Assembly: GCF_900010755.1 (NCBI RefSeq)
Contig: NZ_CZJT01000097.1
Location: 1-64,000 of the forward strand
Reading direction: 5' to 3'
From: Paeniglutamicibacter antarcticus
Lineage (GTDB): Bacteria; Actinomycetota; Actinomycetes; Actinomycetales; Micrococcaceae
DNA length: 64,000 nucleotides
Numbering within the stretch: the stretch's first letter is position 1; each line of letters begins with the position of its first letter. The notes below the pieces were generated by a model that made no database searches, was not told the origin of the DNA, and saw only the letters and a list, made by a program, of their open reading frames with translations. Below, one piece after another: positions 19,589 to 29,449 of the stretch. The translations under genes and the position numbers were made by a program.

Positions 19589-20440
19589 TCAGGCCCTGGA
19601 CTTCTCCAGGATTCCCCAGAGCACGTTTGCCAACCCGTCCTCGTCCACTCCGGCGGTGATTTCATTGGCCGATGCCTTGACCTCGTCGGGGGCCTGGCCC
19701 ATGGCAACCCCACGGCCCGCCCAGGCGAGCATCTCAATGTCGTTGCGGCCATCGCCGACGGCTACCGTCTGCTCGTTGCTGAAGGAGAGCTTCTCGCGCA
19801 GGACTTCAAGGCCGCTGGCCTTGGTCACGCCCTCGGCCGCGATATCCAACCATGCAGTCCAACCCACCGAGTAGGTGACGCCGGCAAGCCCCATCACGCT
19901 GACAGCCTCGCCGAATTCCTCGGCGGTGGCGTCGGTGGAGAAGACCACCAGGCGCACGGCAGTCGCCTCGAGCATTTCCTCAAGGGTCACCGGGTCCGCC
20001 ACCACCCCGAAGCTTGCGTCCTGGAACCGTTCGGTGGACAGGAACCGGCCCCGGTCATCTTCGAGCGCGTATTTTGCCGTGGGCAGCGATTCCCGCAACG
20101 CACGCAGGGCGGGAGCGGGATTGAACGTCTTGCGGTCGATGACTTCGTAGCCGTCTTCCAGGCTCAGGTCCAGGCGGACCGTAACCCCGCCGTTGCAGCA
20201 CACCGCGTAACCCTGCTCGATGCCGAGCATGCGGATCACCGGCAAGGTCGCACCCAGCGAGCGCCCGGTGGAGATCACCACCTCGTGCCCGGCGGCCACG
20301 ATTGCGCGGGCCGAATCCTTCACGGAGCGGCTCATGGCCCCGTCGTGGTTCACCAGGGTGCCGTCAACATCGAGGCAAATCATGTAGTTTTCTTTTGCTT
20401 CTGGCCGGTCTTCGTTGCCGGTCCTTGTCATCACTGTCAT
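19589..20440 (-). CDS. HAD-superfamily (Cof-type) phosphatase
   Basis: 283 residues. The nucleophile motif MICLDVDGTLVNHDG lies at residues 20-34, with motif II VISTGRSLGATLPVI and the C-terminal VAVGDGRNDIEMLAWAG acid pair typical of the Cof/type IIB cap class. Such enzymes dephosphorylate sugar phosphates or flavin precursors; the substrate is unknown here. It lies downstream of serS, separated by a strong hairpin, an order (serS then HAD) seen in other actinobacteria. Confidence 0.87.
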   Translation of the reverse strand: MTVMTRTGNEDRPEAKENYMICLDVDGTLVNHDGAMSRSVKDSARAIVAAGHEVVISTGRSLGATLPVIRMLGIEQGYAVCCNGGVTVRLDLSLEDGYEVIDRKTFNPAPALRALRESLPTAKYALEDDRGRFLSTERFQDASFGVVADPVTLEEMLEATAVRLVVFSTDATAEEFGEAVSVMGLAGVTYSVGWTAWLDIAAEGVTKASGLEVLREKLSFSNEQTVAVGDGRNDIEMLAWAGRGVAMGQAPDEVKASANEITAGVDEDGLANVLWGILEKSRA

Positions 20441-20527
20441 TTATCCAGTTAAGCATCAATCGAAGGATTTCGTCATGAGCTGGAGCACACAGCGGATTAA
20501 ACCCAGCTGAATTCGGGGTTAAGCGCA

Positions 20528-20572
20528 GCAGGGGCGTCGCAATCCGGGTTTCCGGGGATGCGACGCCCCTGC
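20528..20572 (-). terminator. Hairpin after serS
   Basis: Perfect 14-bp arms (20528-20541 and 20559-20572) around a 17-base loop, 27 bases after the serS stop on the minus strand. It has no T run, so termination would be intrinsic-like or the hairpin may instead protect the mRNA end. Confidence 0.65.
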
Positions 20573-20598
20573 GGACACCAAATGACTCGCGTTCGTCC

Positions 20599-21885
20599 TT
20601 AGACGAGCTCCATGACTTCCATGCCGCCGAGGTACGGGCGCAGTGCCACCGGAACGTTGACGGTGCCGTCGGCGTTCTGGTGGTGTTCAAGGATCGCAAC
20701 GATCCAGCGAGTGGTGGCCAGGGTGCCGTTCAGGGTTGCCACCGAGCGGGTCTTGCCCGGCTTGCCGTCGGCACCGATTTCCCGTTCGCGGATGTTCAGG
20801 CGGCGGGCCTGGAACGTGGTGCAGTTCGAGGTCGAGGTCAGCTCGCGGTAATCGCCCTGGGTCGGAACCCATGCTTCGCAGTCGAACTTGCGTGCCGCGC
20901 TCATGCCCAGGTCGCCTGCCGCGGTGTCGATGACACGGTAGGGCAGCTCAACCTTGGCCAGCATTTCTTCTTCCCAGGCCAGCAGCTTGGCATGCTCCGC
21001 CCCTGCCTGCTCCGGGGAGCAGTAGACGAACATTTCAAGCTTGTTGAACTGGTGCACGCGGATGATGCCGCGGGTGTCCTTGCCCGCGGAACCCGCCTCG
21101 CGGCGGTAGCAGGTGGACCAGCCGGCGTAGCGGGTGGGCCCTTCGGACAGGTCAAGGATTTCATTGGCGTGGTAGCCGGCCAAGGCAACCTCCGAGGTGC
21201 CGACCAGGTACATGTCGTCGCGCTCGAGCTTGTAGATCTCGTCGTCGTGCTCGACATCGAAGCCGGTGCCCTGCATGGTCTCGGGGCGCACCAGGGTGGG
21301 GGTGATCATCGGGATGAACCCGTTCTGCACCGACTGGTCCAAGGCCATGTTCATCAGCGCGATTTCAAGGCGTGCGCCGATTCCCTTGAGGAAGTAGAAA
21401 CGCGAGCCCGAAACCTTCGCGCCGCGCTCCATGTCGATGGCGCCAAGCAATTCGCCCAGCTCGAGGTGGTCGCGGGGTTCGAAGCCCTCGGCTGCGAAGT
21501 CGCGTGGGGTTCCCACGTGCTTGACGACGGTGAAGTCGTCCTCGCCCCCGGAGGGCACACCCTCGGAAATAAGGTTCGGGATGGAGCGCTGCAGTGCCGT
21601 GTAGGCTGCCGCGGCTGCGTCGGAAGCGGCCTGGGCCGCCTTGACATTTTGCGACAATTCCTTGACTTCGGCAAGCAGGGCCTGCTTCTCTTCGCCCTTG
21701 GCGGCGCCCACCTTCTTGCTGAAGGCATTCTGTTCGGCCCGGAGCGCCTCAAAGGATGCGATCGACTCGCGACGCCGAAGATCGGCATCCAAAATCGCAT
21801 CGATCAGGGACTCGTCCGCCCCACGGGCTCGCTGCGAAGCGCGGAAGGTATCTGGATTTTCACTGAGTAGTTTTACGTCGATCAC
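20599..21885 (-). CDS. serS: Seryl-tRNA synthetase
   Basis: Class II synthetase charging tRNA-Ser (and tRNA-Sec where present). 428 residues: an N-terminal coiled-coil arm (about 30-105) that grips the tRNA long arm, then the catalytic domain with motif 2 [20 protein letters not shown] and motif 3 [18 protein letters not shown]. The C-terminus [14 protein letters not shown] is typical. The start is GTG with a TAGTCT box exactly six bases upstream, so the message is probably leaderless. It is divergent from the lipid kinase across 38 bases. Confidence 0.96.
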   Translation of the reverse strand: MIDVKLLSENPDTFRASQRARGADESLIDAILDADLRRRESIASFEALRAEQNAFSKKVGAAKGEEKQALLAEVKELSQNVKAAQAASDAAAAAYTALQRSIPNLISEGVPSGGEDDFTVVKHVGTPRDFAAEGFEPRDHLELGELLGAIDMERGAKVSGSRFYFLKGIGARLEIALMNMALDQSVQNGFIPMITPTLVRPETMQGTGFDVEHDDEIYKLERDDMYLVGTSEVALAGYHANEILDLSEGPTRYAGWSTCYRREAGSAGKDTRGIIRVHQFNKLEMFVYCSPEQAGAEHAKLLAWEEEMLAKVELPYRVIDTAAGDLGMSAARKFDCEAWVPTQGDYRELTSTSNCTTFQARRLNIREREIGADGKPGKTRSVATLNGTLATTRWIVAILEHHQNADGTVNVPVALRPYLGGMEVMELV

Positions 21886-21891
21886 ACCATA

Positions 21892-21897
21892 AGACTA
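21892..21897 (-). promoter_or_regulatory. -10 box of serS, leaderless type
   Basis: On the minus strand TAGTCT, six bases, then GTG. A TGACTT sequence about 17 bases further upstream may serve as the -35. Confidence 0.55.
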
Positions 21898-21923
21898 GCA
21901 ATGCCGGTTAGGCTGAAGTCACT

Positions 21924-22967
21924 ATGCAACGCAATCGACTTATTGCCCTCGCCACGGCGGGCGCCACCGGTGTCGCCGCGACGCTGAGCTGGTTCTCCGT
22001 GCGCAAGCTCGGGGACCGCAACCGCCCGGCCGCGATCGCACCAAAGATCGGCCTGGCAACCTCGGCCGTGAAGGTCGCTGTGGTCATCAATCCTTCCAAG
22101 TCAGGAACCACCGAAGCGATCGCCGCAGTTGAGCACGTGTGTGCCGAGGCGGGGCTCGAAGCACCGCTGATCTACGAAAGCGAAGTCGAGGACCCCGGAC
22201 AGGGTGCCACCCGCCGGGCAATCGAGGCCGGATGCGATGTGGTGATTGCCGCCGGCGGTGACGGCACCGTACGCGCAGTGGCCGAGGTCCTCCGGGGCAG
22301 CGAATCCAGTCTTGGATTGATTCCCTTGGGCACCGGCAACCTGTTGGCGAGAAACCTGGACATTCCGCTCGATGACATTGCCACGGCAGCGTTTGGGGCC
22401 GTCCGGGCGCCGGTACGCACCATCGACACGGGAAGCATCACCCTTGATCACGTTGACGGTTCGGAAAGCGAACACGCTTTCCTGGTCATTGCCGGGGTCG
22501 GCACCGACGCGGACATCATGGACGACACGAATGCCGAGTTGAAGGCCAAGGTCGGTTGGCTCGCCTATTCCGAAGCAGGGTTCAGGCACCTGCCGGGCAA
22601 ACGCAAGAAGGTTTCGATAGTCCTTGACGGCAGGCCGGAACAGACGCGAAGCGTGCGTTCGGTGCTCTTTGCCAATTGCGGAAAACTACAGGGCCTTGAC
22701 CTGGTTCCGGATGCCAAGATCGACGACGGCGTATTGGACATGGTGGTACTCAGCCCACGCAGTGCCGCCGGCTGGGGCTGGATCTTCCTGAAGACCGCAT
22801 TCCGGGCGCGCGGCGCCATCCCGGTGATGGGGTTCTACCCCTCGGCAACCTTGTCGCTGCGCTGCCACGAACCCATGAACACCCAGATCGACGGGGACGG
22901 GACCGGGCTGGTCAACGGGCTCCACGTCACGGTGAAGCCCGCTTCACTGAACATCCGTGTGGGCTAG
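21924..22967 (+). CDS. Diacylglycerol kinase-family lipid kinase
   Basis: 347 residues with an N-terminal hydrophobic helix (about 6-25), then the DAGK catalytic fold: KVAVVINPSKSG, the nucleotide-binding AAGGDGTVRAVAEVLRG and GLIPLGTGNLLARNLDIP. The C-terminal beta domain includes IDDGVLDMVVL. Members phosphorylate diacylglycerol, sphingosine-like lipids or phosphatidylinositol precursors at the membrane; which one cannot be told. Its stop overlaps that of converging pheA by two bases. Confidence 0.88.
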   Translation: MQRNRLIALATAGATGVAATLSWFSVRKLGDRNRPAAIAPKIGLATSAVKVAVVINPSKSGTTEAIAAVEHVCAEAGLEAPLIYESEVEDPGQGATRRAIEAGCDVVIAAGGDGTVRAVAEVLRGSESSLGLIPLGTGNLLARNLDIPLDDIATAAFGAVRAPVRTIDTGSITLDHVDGSESEHAFLVIAGVGTDADIMDDTNAELKAKVGWLAYSEAGFRHLPGKRKKVSIVLDGRPEQTRSVRSVLFANCGKLQGLDLVPDAKIDDGVLDMVVLSPRSAAGWGWIFLKTAFRARGAIPVMGFYPSATLSLRCHEPMNTQIDGDGTGLVNGLHVTVKPASLNIRVG

Positions 22968-23890
22968 ACGAGCCTGCTGCGCAGTCCGCTGACCCAGCTT
23001 TGGGCCTTGGAGAATGCGTCGTCCGAGTTGTGCGCGTCAACCGCGGGGGACATTCCGGCGGCCGCCGGGTAGGAACCCAGGAACCGCAGGTCCGGGCAGA
23101 CCCGGTGCAAGCCCGTGAGCGCGTCGGCGACGCGTTCCTGGGCCACGTGCCCATCGACATCCACCGAGAAGAAATAACGTCCCATGCCTTCGCCGGTGGG
23201 GCGGGATTCGATGCGGTTCAGGTTGACGCCGCGGACCACGAACTGTTCAAGGATTTCCATCAAGGCGCCGGGCCGGTCTTCGGCCAGCGGAAGGATGACA
23301 GTGCTCTTGTCGATGCCTGTCGGTGCGGGGATCGGGCCCGGACGGGTGACAAGGATGAAACGGGTGACGGCTCCCTGGTTGTCCTCGATTTCCTCGCGCA
23401 ACACCTTGAGGCCGCGTTCCTGTGCCACCAGTGGCGAGCAAATCGCTGCATCGTGGCCCGGTTCCCCATCAAGCAGGGCCATGGCCCCGGCCGCGGTGGA
23501 GGACATCGGAACAAATTCCGCTTGTGGAATATTTGATTCCGCCCAGCCCCGGCACTGTGCCCAGGCATGCCCATGGGTTCCCACGGTGCGAATCTGGTCA
23601 AGCGAGTCGATGCCATCGCGCACCGCAAGCACGAACGTGATCGTGACCAGCGCTTCGCTGATGATCTGCAGTGCATCGCCCCGCGCAATGGCGTCGAGGG
23701 TCGTTGAGACACCGCCCTCCACCGAGTTCTCGATGGGAACCATGGCAGCATCGGCAGCGCCGGAGCGAACCATTTCAAGGGCCGCGTTGACGTTGGCGGC
23801 GGGAATGCGTTCGGAAGTGCGAGCCTCGGGGACCTGCAGCAGGGCCGCCTCGGTGAAGGTTCCGGCGGGGCCCAAATAGGTGTAGATCAT
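22964..23890 (-). CDS. pheA: Prephenate dehydratase
   Basis: Converts prephenate to phenylpyruvate in phenylalanine synthesis. 308 residues: the catalytic periplasmic-binding-like domain starts YLGPAGTFTEAALLQ and has the NSVEGGVSTTLDAIA loop and the catalytic GAVTRFILVTRPG. The C-terminal ACT domain carries NLNRIESRPTGEGMGRYFF, where ESRP is the phenylalanine-binding motif, so feedback inhibition is expected. No chorismate mutase domain is fused. The ATG overlaps the rhodanese stop (ATGA). Confidence 0.95.
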   Translation of the reverse strand: MIYTYLGPAGTFTEAALLQVPEARTSERIPAANVNAALEMVRSGAADAAMVPIENSVEGGVSTTLDAIARGDALQIISEALVTITFVLAVRDGIDSLDQIRTVGTHGHAWAQCRGWAESNIPQAEFVPMSSTAAGAMALLDGEPGHDAAICSPLVAQERGLKVLREEIEDNQGAVTRFILVTRPGPIPAPTGIDKSTVILPLAEDRPGALMEILEQFVVRGVNLNRIESRPTGEGMGRYFFSVDVDGHVAQERVADALTGLHRVCPDLRFLGSYPAAAGMSPAVDAHNSDDAFSKAQSWVSGLRSRLV

Positions 23891-24213
23891 CGAACGTTCG
23901 GCTCCTGACCGTTTTCGCTGCTCAGCGGCAAGCCCGCGTCAAGCCAGGCTCCCGAGCCACCTGCGATATTGAAGGCAGAGTAGCCCTGGGATACCAGCCA
24001 ACCCGCGGCCTGCGCGGAACGGCCACCTGTGCGGCAAATGACGTACGCATCGATATCCGGATCAAGTTCCTCGAAGCGCACCGGCAATTCCGCCAAGGGA
24101 ATATGCACCGCACCGGTCACGTGCCCTTCGATCCATTCGTAGTCCTCGCGAACGTCAAGGATGAGAGCGCCGGCAGGCACCTGGTCGACGGAAACCGTTT
24201 CAAAATCACTCAT
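23887..24213 (-). CDS. Rhodanese-like sulfurtransferase domain protein
   Basis: 108 residues, a single rhodanese domain. LILDVREDYEWIEGHVTGAV is the CH2A-like start, and the active-site loop is CRTGGRSAQAA with the catalytic cysteine. It could move sulfane sulfur or serve a signalling role. The start at 24213 has a GAGGAGCAGC ribosome site. It is translationally coupled to pheA, a pairing whose reason is unclear. Confidence 0.88.
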   Translation of the reverse strand: MSDFETVSVDQVPAGALILDVREDYEWIEGHVTGAVHIPLAELPVRFEELDPDIDAYVICRTGGRSAQAAGWLVSQGYSAFNIAGGSGAWLDAGLPLSSENGQEPNVR

Positions 24214-24466
24214 GCTGCTCCTCGCGCAAACCGTATTAATCTTCTGCAATCCAGAGTATCGCCCCGCGAGCCCCGTTTTCCTTTTGCGTCGAGCCGCCGT
24301 GACTGCCGGCCCCGGCCGGTCCACCCCGGATCGGCTCCACCGTCATGAGCAAGCCTCGACCCGGTGGGGCTAATGTCGATACAGGCAGGTTTACACCTGG
24401 CGGTAAATCAACAGATCCGATCCGCGCGGCCCACCATCCGCATGGTCCCACCGGAGGAAACCCCCC

Positions 24467-25852
24467 ATGAATGAAATTTCTGGATTCACGGCACTTGAGC
24501 TGCGTGATGCCTTGGCCTCCGGCGGGCTCTCGGCACGCGAAGCCACGGCGCATTTCCTGCAGCGCATTGAGGAGCTTAACCCGGCCCTTGGTTCTTTCGT
24601 CACCGTCACCGCCGGGAGTGCAATGGCTGCCGCCAAGGCCGCCGACGATTCCTTTGCGCGCCGAAGCACCGCCCTGCCGCCCCTGCATGGAATGCCCCTG
24701 GCGTTCAAGGACCTGCTTGACGTTGCGGGGGTCCCGACAAGCTACGGGACGGCCGCGCTTCCGGCGATGGTTGCCGAAAAAGACAACCCGCTGGTTGTCA
24801 CGCTCACCGGCGCCGGAGCAATTTCGCTGGGCAAGACCCAGGTCCCCGAGTTCGGCCTGAGCTGCCATTCGGAAAACGACATTGCCCCGCCGGCGCGCAA
24901 CCCGCTGAATCCCGCGCTGTCGGCGGGTGGGTCCAGCGGCGGCGAGGCAGCCGCGATTGCGTCCGGCATGCTGCCGTTCGGGCCCGGCAACGACGGGGGA
25001 GGTTCGGTACGGATCCCTGCCTCCGCCTGCGGGCTGATAGGGCTCAAGCCCGGGCTGGGCACGGTTCCGAGTGATGTTTTGGATGGCACCGTTGATTCCT
25101 TCGGGGCACCCCGGCTGACGGTCTCAGGGCCATTGGCGCGAAACGCCTTGGATGCGGCACTGCTGATGGATGCCATGGTTGACCCGTCGCGCAGCACCTA
25201 CCTGGACACGCTGCGCTCCGGCGGCATCGACTCGCTGCGCGGGCTGCGCATTGGCGTCAGCACCGCCAGCCCATTCGCACCCGTCTACCCAATTTCCCTG
25301 TCGCCCGAATCCCATGCCGCACTCAACACTGCCATCGGGATCCTGACAAGCCGAAACCACCACGTGGAAGAGGCCGAGTTGTACTACGACACCGCGTACC
25401 CGGAAACCTTCTCCACGGTGTGGACCTCGGGTTTGGCCTCGGCCCCGTTGCCGCCGGGCAGCGAAGAAAAGCTGGGGACGCTCGCGCGTTCATTCCGCGA
25501 GCGGGCCACCGCCCGAGAGGTCTCGCTCTCGCTTGCAGCTGCCGCAAAACTCACGGAAATTGCCGCGGATTTCCGTACCCAATGGGGCCGCTACGACGTG
25601 GTTCTCACCCCGGCCATGGCGCACACTCCCCCGGAAATCGGCTTCTACACCTCGCAGGATGCAGACACCGACTACATGCGCCAATGCCAGTACACGCCGT
25701 TCACCTCCATGGTGAATGTCTCTGGTTTGCCGGCCATCACGGTTCCCACGCTGGTGACCGCCGACGGGCTGTCCATGGGGGTGCAGATCATCGGCCGGAA
25801 GGGGTCTGAGATCCAGCTGCTGGCCCTCGCGGCACAGCTTTCCGAAATGTGA
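24467..25852 (+). CDS. Amidase-signature hydrolase
   Basis: 461 residues of the amidase signature family (Ser-cisSer-Lys). The catalytic lysine is in MPLAFKDLLDVAG (about residue 80), the cis-serine region in SAGGSSGGEAAAIASGM, and the nucleophile in GNDGGGSVRIPASACG, where the usual GTDxGGS has Asn-Asp-Gly. It hydrolyses carbon-nitrogen amide bonds; the substrate is unknown. It is not gatA by context, since no gatB/gatC is adjacent. A strong GGAGGAAA ribosome site precedes the ATG. The 253 bases before it show no other feature. Confidence 0.87.
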   Translation: MNEISGFTALELRDALASGGLSAREATAHFLQRIEELNPALGSFVTVTAGSAMAAAKAADDSFARRSTALPPLHGMPLAFKDLLDVAGVPTSYGTAALPAMVAEKDNPLVVTLTGAGAISLGKTQVPEFGLSCHSENDIAPPARNPLNPALSAGGSSGGEAAAIASGMLPFGPGNDGGGSVRIPASACGLIGLKPGLGTVPSDVLDGTVDSFGAPRLTVSGPLARNALDAALLMDAMVDPSRSTYLDTLRSGGIDSLRGLRIGVSTASPFAPVYPISLSPESHAALNTAIGILTSRNHHVEEAELYYDTAYPETFSTVWTSGLASAPLPPGSEEKLGTLARSFRERATAREVSLSLAAAAKLTEIAADFRTQWGRYDVVLTPAMAHTPPEIGFYTSQDADTDYMRQCQYTPFTSMVNVSGLPAITVPTLVTADGLSMGVQIIGRKGSEIQLLALAAQLSEM

Positions 25853-25903
25853 GATTGGTCAACAAAGTGGGCATGGCGCGCGTCACAGGTGAAAAATTGA
25901 ACC

Positions 25904-27361
25904 ATGTCTACAACCACCCTGTCTAAGGACCAGTCCTCGACTGGCTTCTTCGGCCACCCCCGCACGCTGTCGAACCTGTTCAGCATCGAGATGTGGGAAC
26001 GCTTCTCCTTCTACGGCATGCAAGCGATCCTCGCGTACTACATGTACTTCTCAGTTGCAGAAGGCGGCCTTGGGATTCCCAAGGACCTGGCACTCTCGCT
26101 GGTTGGCGCCTACGGCGGCGCCGTCTACCTGAGCACCATCCTCGGCGCCTGGCTCGCCGACCGCGTCCTGGGATCCGAAAAGGTCCTGTTGTTCTCGGCA
26201 TTCCTGATCATGGGCGGCCACGTTGGCCTGGCAGTGATCCCGGGCGCCATGGGCCTGGCCATCGGCCTGATCCTGGTTGCCGTCGGTTCCGGCGGCCTGA
26301 AGGCCAATGCCACCGCGCTTGTCGGTTCGCTGTACTCGAAGGAAGACACCCGCCGCGATGCAGGTTTCTCCATCTTCTACATGGGCGTGAACATCGGCGG
26401 TTTCCTCGGCCCCATCCTGACCGGATTCCTGCACAAGACCTGGGGCTTCCACGTCGGCTTTGCCGCCGCCGCGGTTGGCATGGCAGTAGGCGTGTGCATC
26501 TACATGATGGGCCGCAAAAACCTTCCGGCTTCGGTCCACCAGGTCATCAACCCGTTGCCCGCCAACCAGCGCTTGAAGTACGTCGGCTTCCTGGCCGCGT
26601 TCATTGCCGTCGTGGTTGCACTCTTCGCGTTGAAGATCGTCACCGTCAAAACCCTCGCGATGGCCATCGCCTACGCGGTCATCATCGCCTCAATCGTCTA
26701 CTTCACGATCATGCTGCGCTCCAAGCGCATCACGAGCACCGAGCGCAAGCACGTGCTGGCCTTCATCCCGTTGTACATTGCCTCGGCCGCTTTCTGGGCG
26801 CTGTTCCAGCAGCAGTTCACGTTCATCGCCGTGTACTCGGAGGAACGCCTGGACCGCATGCTGTTCGGCTGGGAAGTCCCGGCCTCCTGGGTCCAGTCGA
26901 TCAACCCGGTCTTCATCATCATCCTGGCCGCGGTCTTTGCGGCCATGTGGACCAAGATGGGCACCCGCCAGCCGGGCACCGTCATCAAGTTCTCACTCTC
27001 GCTGTTCATCGTGGGCCTGGCATTCCTGGCCTTCATCCCGCTTGAGTCATTCGAGAAGACCCCGCTGCTGGCCATGGTCGGCATCCTGTTCCTCTGCACC
27101 GTTGCCGAGCTGCTGCTCAGCCCGATCGGCCAGTCCGTGACCACCAAGTTGGCCCCCGCGGTCTTCGGCACGCAGATGATTGCCCTGTTCTTCCTCTCGA
27201 TTTCCTTGGGCACCACGCTGGCCGGCATCCTGGCCGGTTTCTACACCGCGGGCAACGAGATCACCTACTTCCTGGCCTTGGGCGGCACCGCGATTGTCCT
27301 GGGCCTGGCCCTGGCCCTCGGCGTCAAGCCACTGAAGAAGCTGATGGGAGAGGTTCGCTAA
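25904..27361 (+). CDS. Proton-dependent di/tripeptide transporter (POT/PTR2 family)
   Basis: 485 residues, about 14 membrane helices. The POT signature EMWERFSFYGM is the ExxERFxYYG proton/peptide motif on helix 1 (about residues 29-39). A second signature region is GSGGLKANATALVGSLY, followed by FSIFYMGVNIGGFLGP. It imports small peptides driven by the proton gradient. It follows the amidase by 51 bases on the same strand and has a strong terminator behind it. Confidence 0.93.
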   Translation: MSTTTLSKDQSSTGFFGHPRTLSNLFSIEMWERFSFYGMQAILAYYMYFSVAEGGLGIPKDLALSLVGAYGGAVYLSTILGAWLADRVLGSEKVLLFSAFLIMGGHVGLAVIPGAMGLAIGLILVAVGSGGLKANATALVGSLYSKEDTRRDAGFSIFYMGVNIGGFLGPILTGFLHKTWGFHVGFAAAAVGMAVGVCIYMMGRKNLPASVHQVINPLPANQRLKYVGFLAAFIAVVVALFALKIVTVKTLAMAIAYAVIIASIVYFTIMLRSKRITSTERKHVLAFIPLYIASAAFWALFQQQFTFIAVYSEERLDRMLFGWEVPASWVQSINPVFIIILAAVFAAMWTKMGTRQPGTVIKFSLSLFIVGLAFLAFIPLESFEKTPLLAMVGILFLCTVAELLLSPIGQSVTTKLAPAVFGTQMIALFFLSISLGTTLAGILAGFYTAGNEITYFLALGGTAIVLGLALALGVKPLKKLMGEVR

Positions 27362-27383
27362 GCAGCGTCCCAATCCTCAATCA

Positions 27384-27427
27384 AGAAATGGTGGCACCGC
27401 TTCGGCGGTGCCACCATTTCTCTGTTT
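27384..27427 (+). terminator. Terminator after the peptide transporter
   Basis: Perfect 16-bp arms (27385-27400 and 27405-27420) around a TTCG loop, then TCTGTTT. The following 145 bases to the next gene hold nothing recognisable. Confidence 0.9.
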
Positions 27428-27572
27428 AACGTCTTCTTCCGCTTCCGTCCCCGACGGCGCCCGAGGGGCCGTTCCCTGTGACATCGGCTGCATGCGCCTT
27501 GGCGCGGTGGCCAAGGTGGATTTCGGGCCCCGTGCGACGGATCCCCAGTGATCAATGTGGGGGTGCAGCAGG

Positions 27573-28133
27573 TCAGCTGAACGTACTTCCGCCGGCGGCA
27601 AGGGCAAACAGGCCCAGGAACATCAGCAGTCCGATACCCAGCGATAGGTAACCCATGATCAAACCAGCCAGGGCGAATCCACGGCGAGGCTTTTCGCGAC
27701 GCAGGGAAACATGCCCGCAGATGATGGCCGCGATTTGCGGAAGCATCATCGCCCCGAAGGTTATCAACCCGATGATGCCCATCACCATCGAAATGATGCC
27801 AAAAACGTTTGACTGTTCCATGGCCGCCGGCTGATACACAGGCTGCGGATACTGCTGCTGCGGAAAAGGTTGCTGCGGATACTGTCCGGGGGTTCCGGCC
27901 CCCTGCCCCGGGTAGGGAGGTTGCTTCAGGTACGGGTTCTGCGGGGTTCCCGGCGGAGCGTACAGCGGCTGGTCGGCATACGGATGAGTGCCCTGGCCTG
28001 GCTGCTGGGCAGGCTGTTGGGTGGGCCGCTGGGCAGGTGTTGCATACGGGTTTTGCGACCAGCGCGGATCCGTAGGATCGCTAAAAGCCGGTTCGGGTTC
28101 GGTCTGGTTCTGCTCGTCTTTCGGGTCCTGCAT
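27573..28133 (-). CDS. DUF4190 membrane protein with Pro/Gln-rich N-terminus
   Basis: 186 residues. The first ~105 are a low-complexity tail rich in Pro, Gln and Tyr, then two membrane helices (about 112-142 and 158-182) separated by HVSLRREKPRRGFALAGLI, the typical DUF4190 layout. The role is unknown; such proteins are common small membrane proteins of actinobacteria. The ATG at 28133 has a GGAGAAAA ribosome site. It diverges from the M4 protease gene across 122 bases. Confidence 0.8.
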   Translation of the reverse strand: MQDPKDEQNQTEPEPAFSDPTDPRWSQNPYATPAQRPTQQPAQQPGQGTHPYADQPLYAPPGTPQNPYLKQPPYPGQGAGTPGQYPQQPFPQQQYPQPVYQPAAMEQSNVFGIISMVMGIIGLITFGAMMLPQIAAIICGHVSLRREKPRRGFALAGLIMGYLSLGIGLLMFLGLFALAAGGSTFS

Positions 28134-28255
28134 GGTTTTCTCCCAACACCAACCGGGGGCGAGGATCGCCCACCAACTTGGCCTCCAGTTTATCCAATTA
28201 CCACCCTCAGCCGGTTCACATCGCCTACTCAGGATTCGGTGCAAGAGTTGAAACC

Positions 28256-29428
28256 ATGGGCAATGGAACAAATGGAAGAACCGCTAGCCAACACGGCCAG
28301 CACCGGGCGGTGCCACCGTATCTGCTGGCATCGATGGCAGCATGCGACGGAGCGTGGGAAGCCCCCGAAGCAATTCGTGATTTCATTGCCACCGCACCGG
28401 AAGAGCAGGATGCCGGCTCACCGGAGCATGCAAAACGGGTCAGGATCGCCACCCGGGCCAGACAAACCCTGCTCTTGGACCAGGCCCTGCTCCATGAACG
28501 CCGCCGCGGCGAACACCCGCCCCTGGGCACTTTCCTCGAACCCTCCGGACGGCTGCACCGGACCATCAGCGATGCCAACGGTGCCGAAACCACCCCGGGC
28601 CGGCTGGCCCGCACCGAAGGGCACACGCCGGTGCAGGACGTGGATGTCAACCGCGCCTACGACGGCCTGGGCACCGTCTACGAATTCCTCACCGACCAGT
28701 TCAAGCGTTCAAGCCTCGACGGGGCGGGGGTTGGTTTGCTCGGAACCGTCCACTACGGCCAGGAATACGACAACGCGTTTTGGGACGGCACCCAGATGAT
28801 CATGGGCGACGGGGATGGAGAGGTTTTCAACTCCTTCACGTCTTCGTTGAGCGTGATAGCCCACGAACTTGGACACGGGCTGCTGCAGTACACGACGGAC
28901 CTTCAATACCAAGGGCAATCAGGTGCCCTGAACGAATCAATCGCCGACGTGTTCGGTGCCCTCGTTGAACAGTTCGCCACCAAACAGGACGCAGCCAGTG
29001 CCAGTTGGCTCATCGGCGCGGGCCTGTTCACCCCCGAGGTCAAGGGCAAAGCACTGCGGTCAATGGCGGCGCCCGGGACCGCATACGACGACCCGATCCT
29101 GGGCCGCGACCCGCAACCGCACCATATGGACCACTATGTGAAGACGCGTGAGGATTCCGGTGGAGTCCACCTGAATTCAGGGATCCCCAACCATGCCTTC
29201 TACCTTTTCGCCACGGCACTGGGCGGAAATGCGTGGGAACGTGCGGGTTCGGTCTGGTTCAACGTCATTGCCACCAGGTCAATCCCCGTGGATGCAACCT
29301 TTGCGCTCTTCGCCGAGCAAACGCTCCTGCAGGCACGCCGTGATTTCGGGGAAGGGTCCGCGGAAGACACCGCCTTGGCCGCTGCGTGGGCAGCCGTTGG
29401 TGTCACCCCGCAACTGATCGACGATTAA
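28256..29428 (+). CDS. M4-family metallopeptidase, protealysin type
   Basis: 390 residues of the thermolysin family. The zinc site is IAHELGHGLLQYTT (HExxH about 204-208) with the third ligand in LNESIADVFGALVEQ. The C-terminal domain has GGVHLNSGIPNHAFYLF. There is no signal peptide and no long FTP/PepSY propeptide. Instead a short N-terminal stretch holds PPYLLASMA (about 23-31), like the short precursor of protealysin. So it may be intracellular or leave by a nonclassical route. An emfourin-like inhibitor gene follows after 21 bases. The ATG has only a weak ribosome site. Confidence 0.92.
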   Translation: MGNGTNGRTASQHGQHRAVPPYLLASMAACDGAWEAPEAIRDFIATAPEEQDAGSPEHAKRVRIATRARQTLLLDQALLHERRRGEHPPLGTFLEPSGRLHRTISDANGAETTPGRLARTEGHTPVQDVDVNRAYDGLGTVYEFLTDQFKRSSLDGAGVGLLGTVHYGQEYDNAFWDGTQMIMGDGDGEVFNSFTSSLSVIAHELGHGLLQYTTDLQYQGQSGALNESIADVFGALVEQFATKQDAASASWLIGAGLFTPEVKGKALRSMAAPGTAYDDPILGRDPQPHHMDHYVKTREDSGGVHLNSGIPNHAFYLFATALGGNAWERAGSVWFNVIATRSIPVDATFALFAEQTLLQARRDFGEGSAEDTALAAAWAAVGVTPQLIDD

Positions 29429-29449
29429 CCACGCACGGGAAGGCAGTGG

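Noticed and set aside
20680..21870. A 396-codon open frame opposite serS
   Set aside because: serS is certain on the other strand and the antisense product resembles no family.
24467..25852. gatA, the tRNA amidotransferase subunit
   Set aside because: The amidase signature fits but gatB and gatC are not adjacent and the GTDxGGS segment is altered to GNDGGGS.
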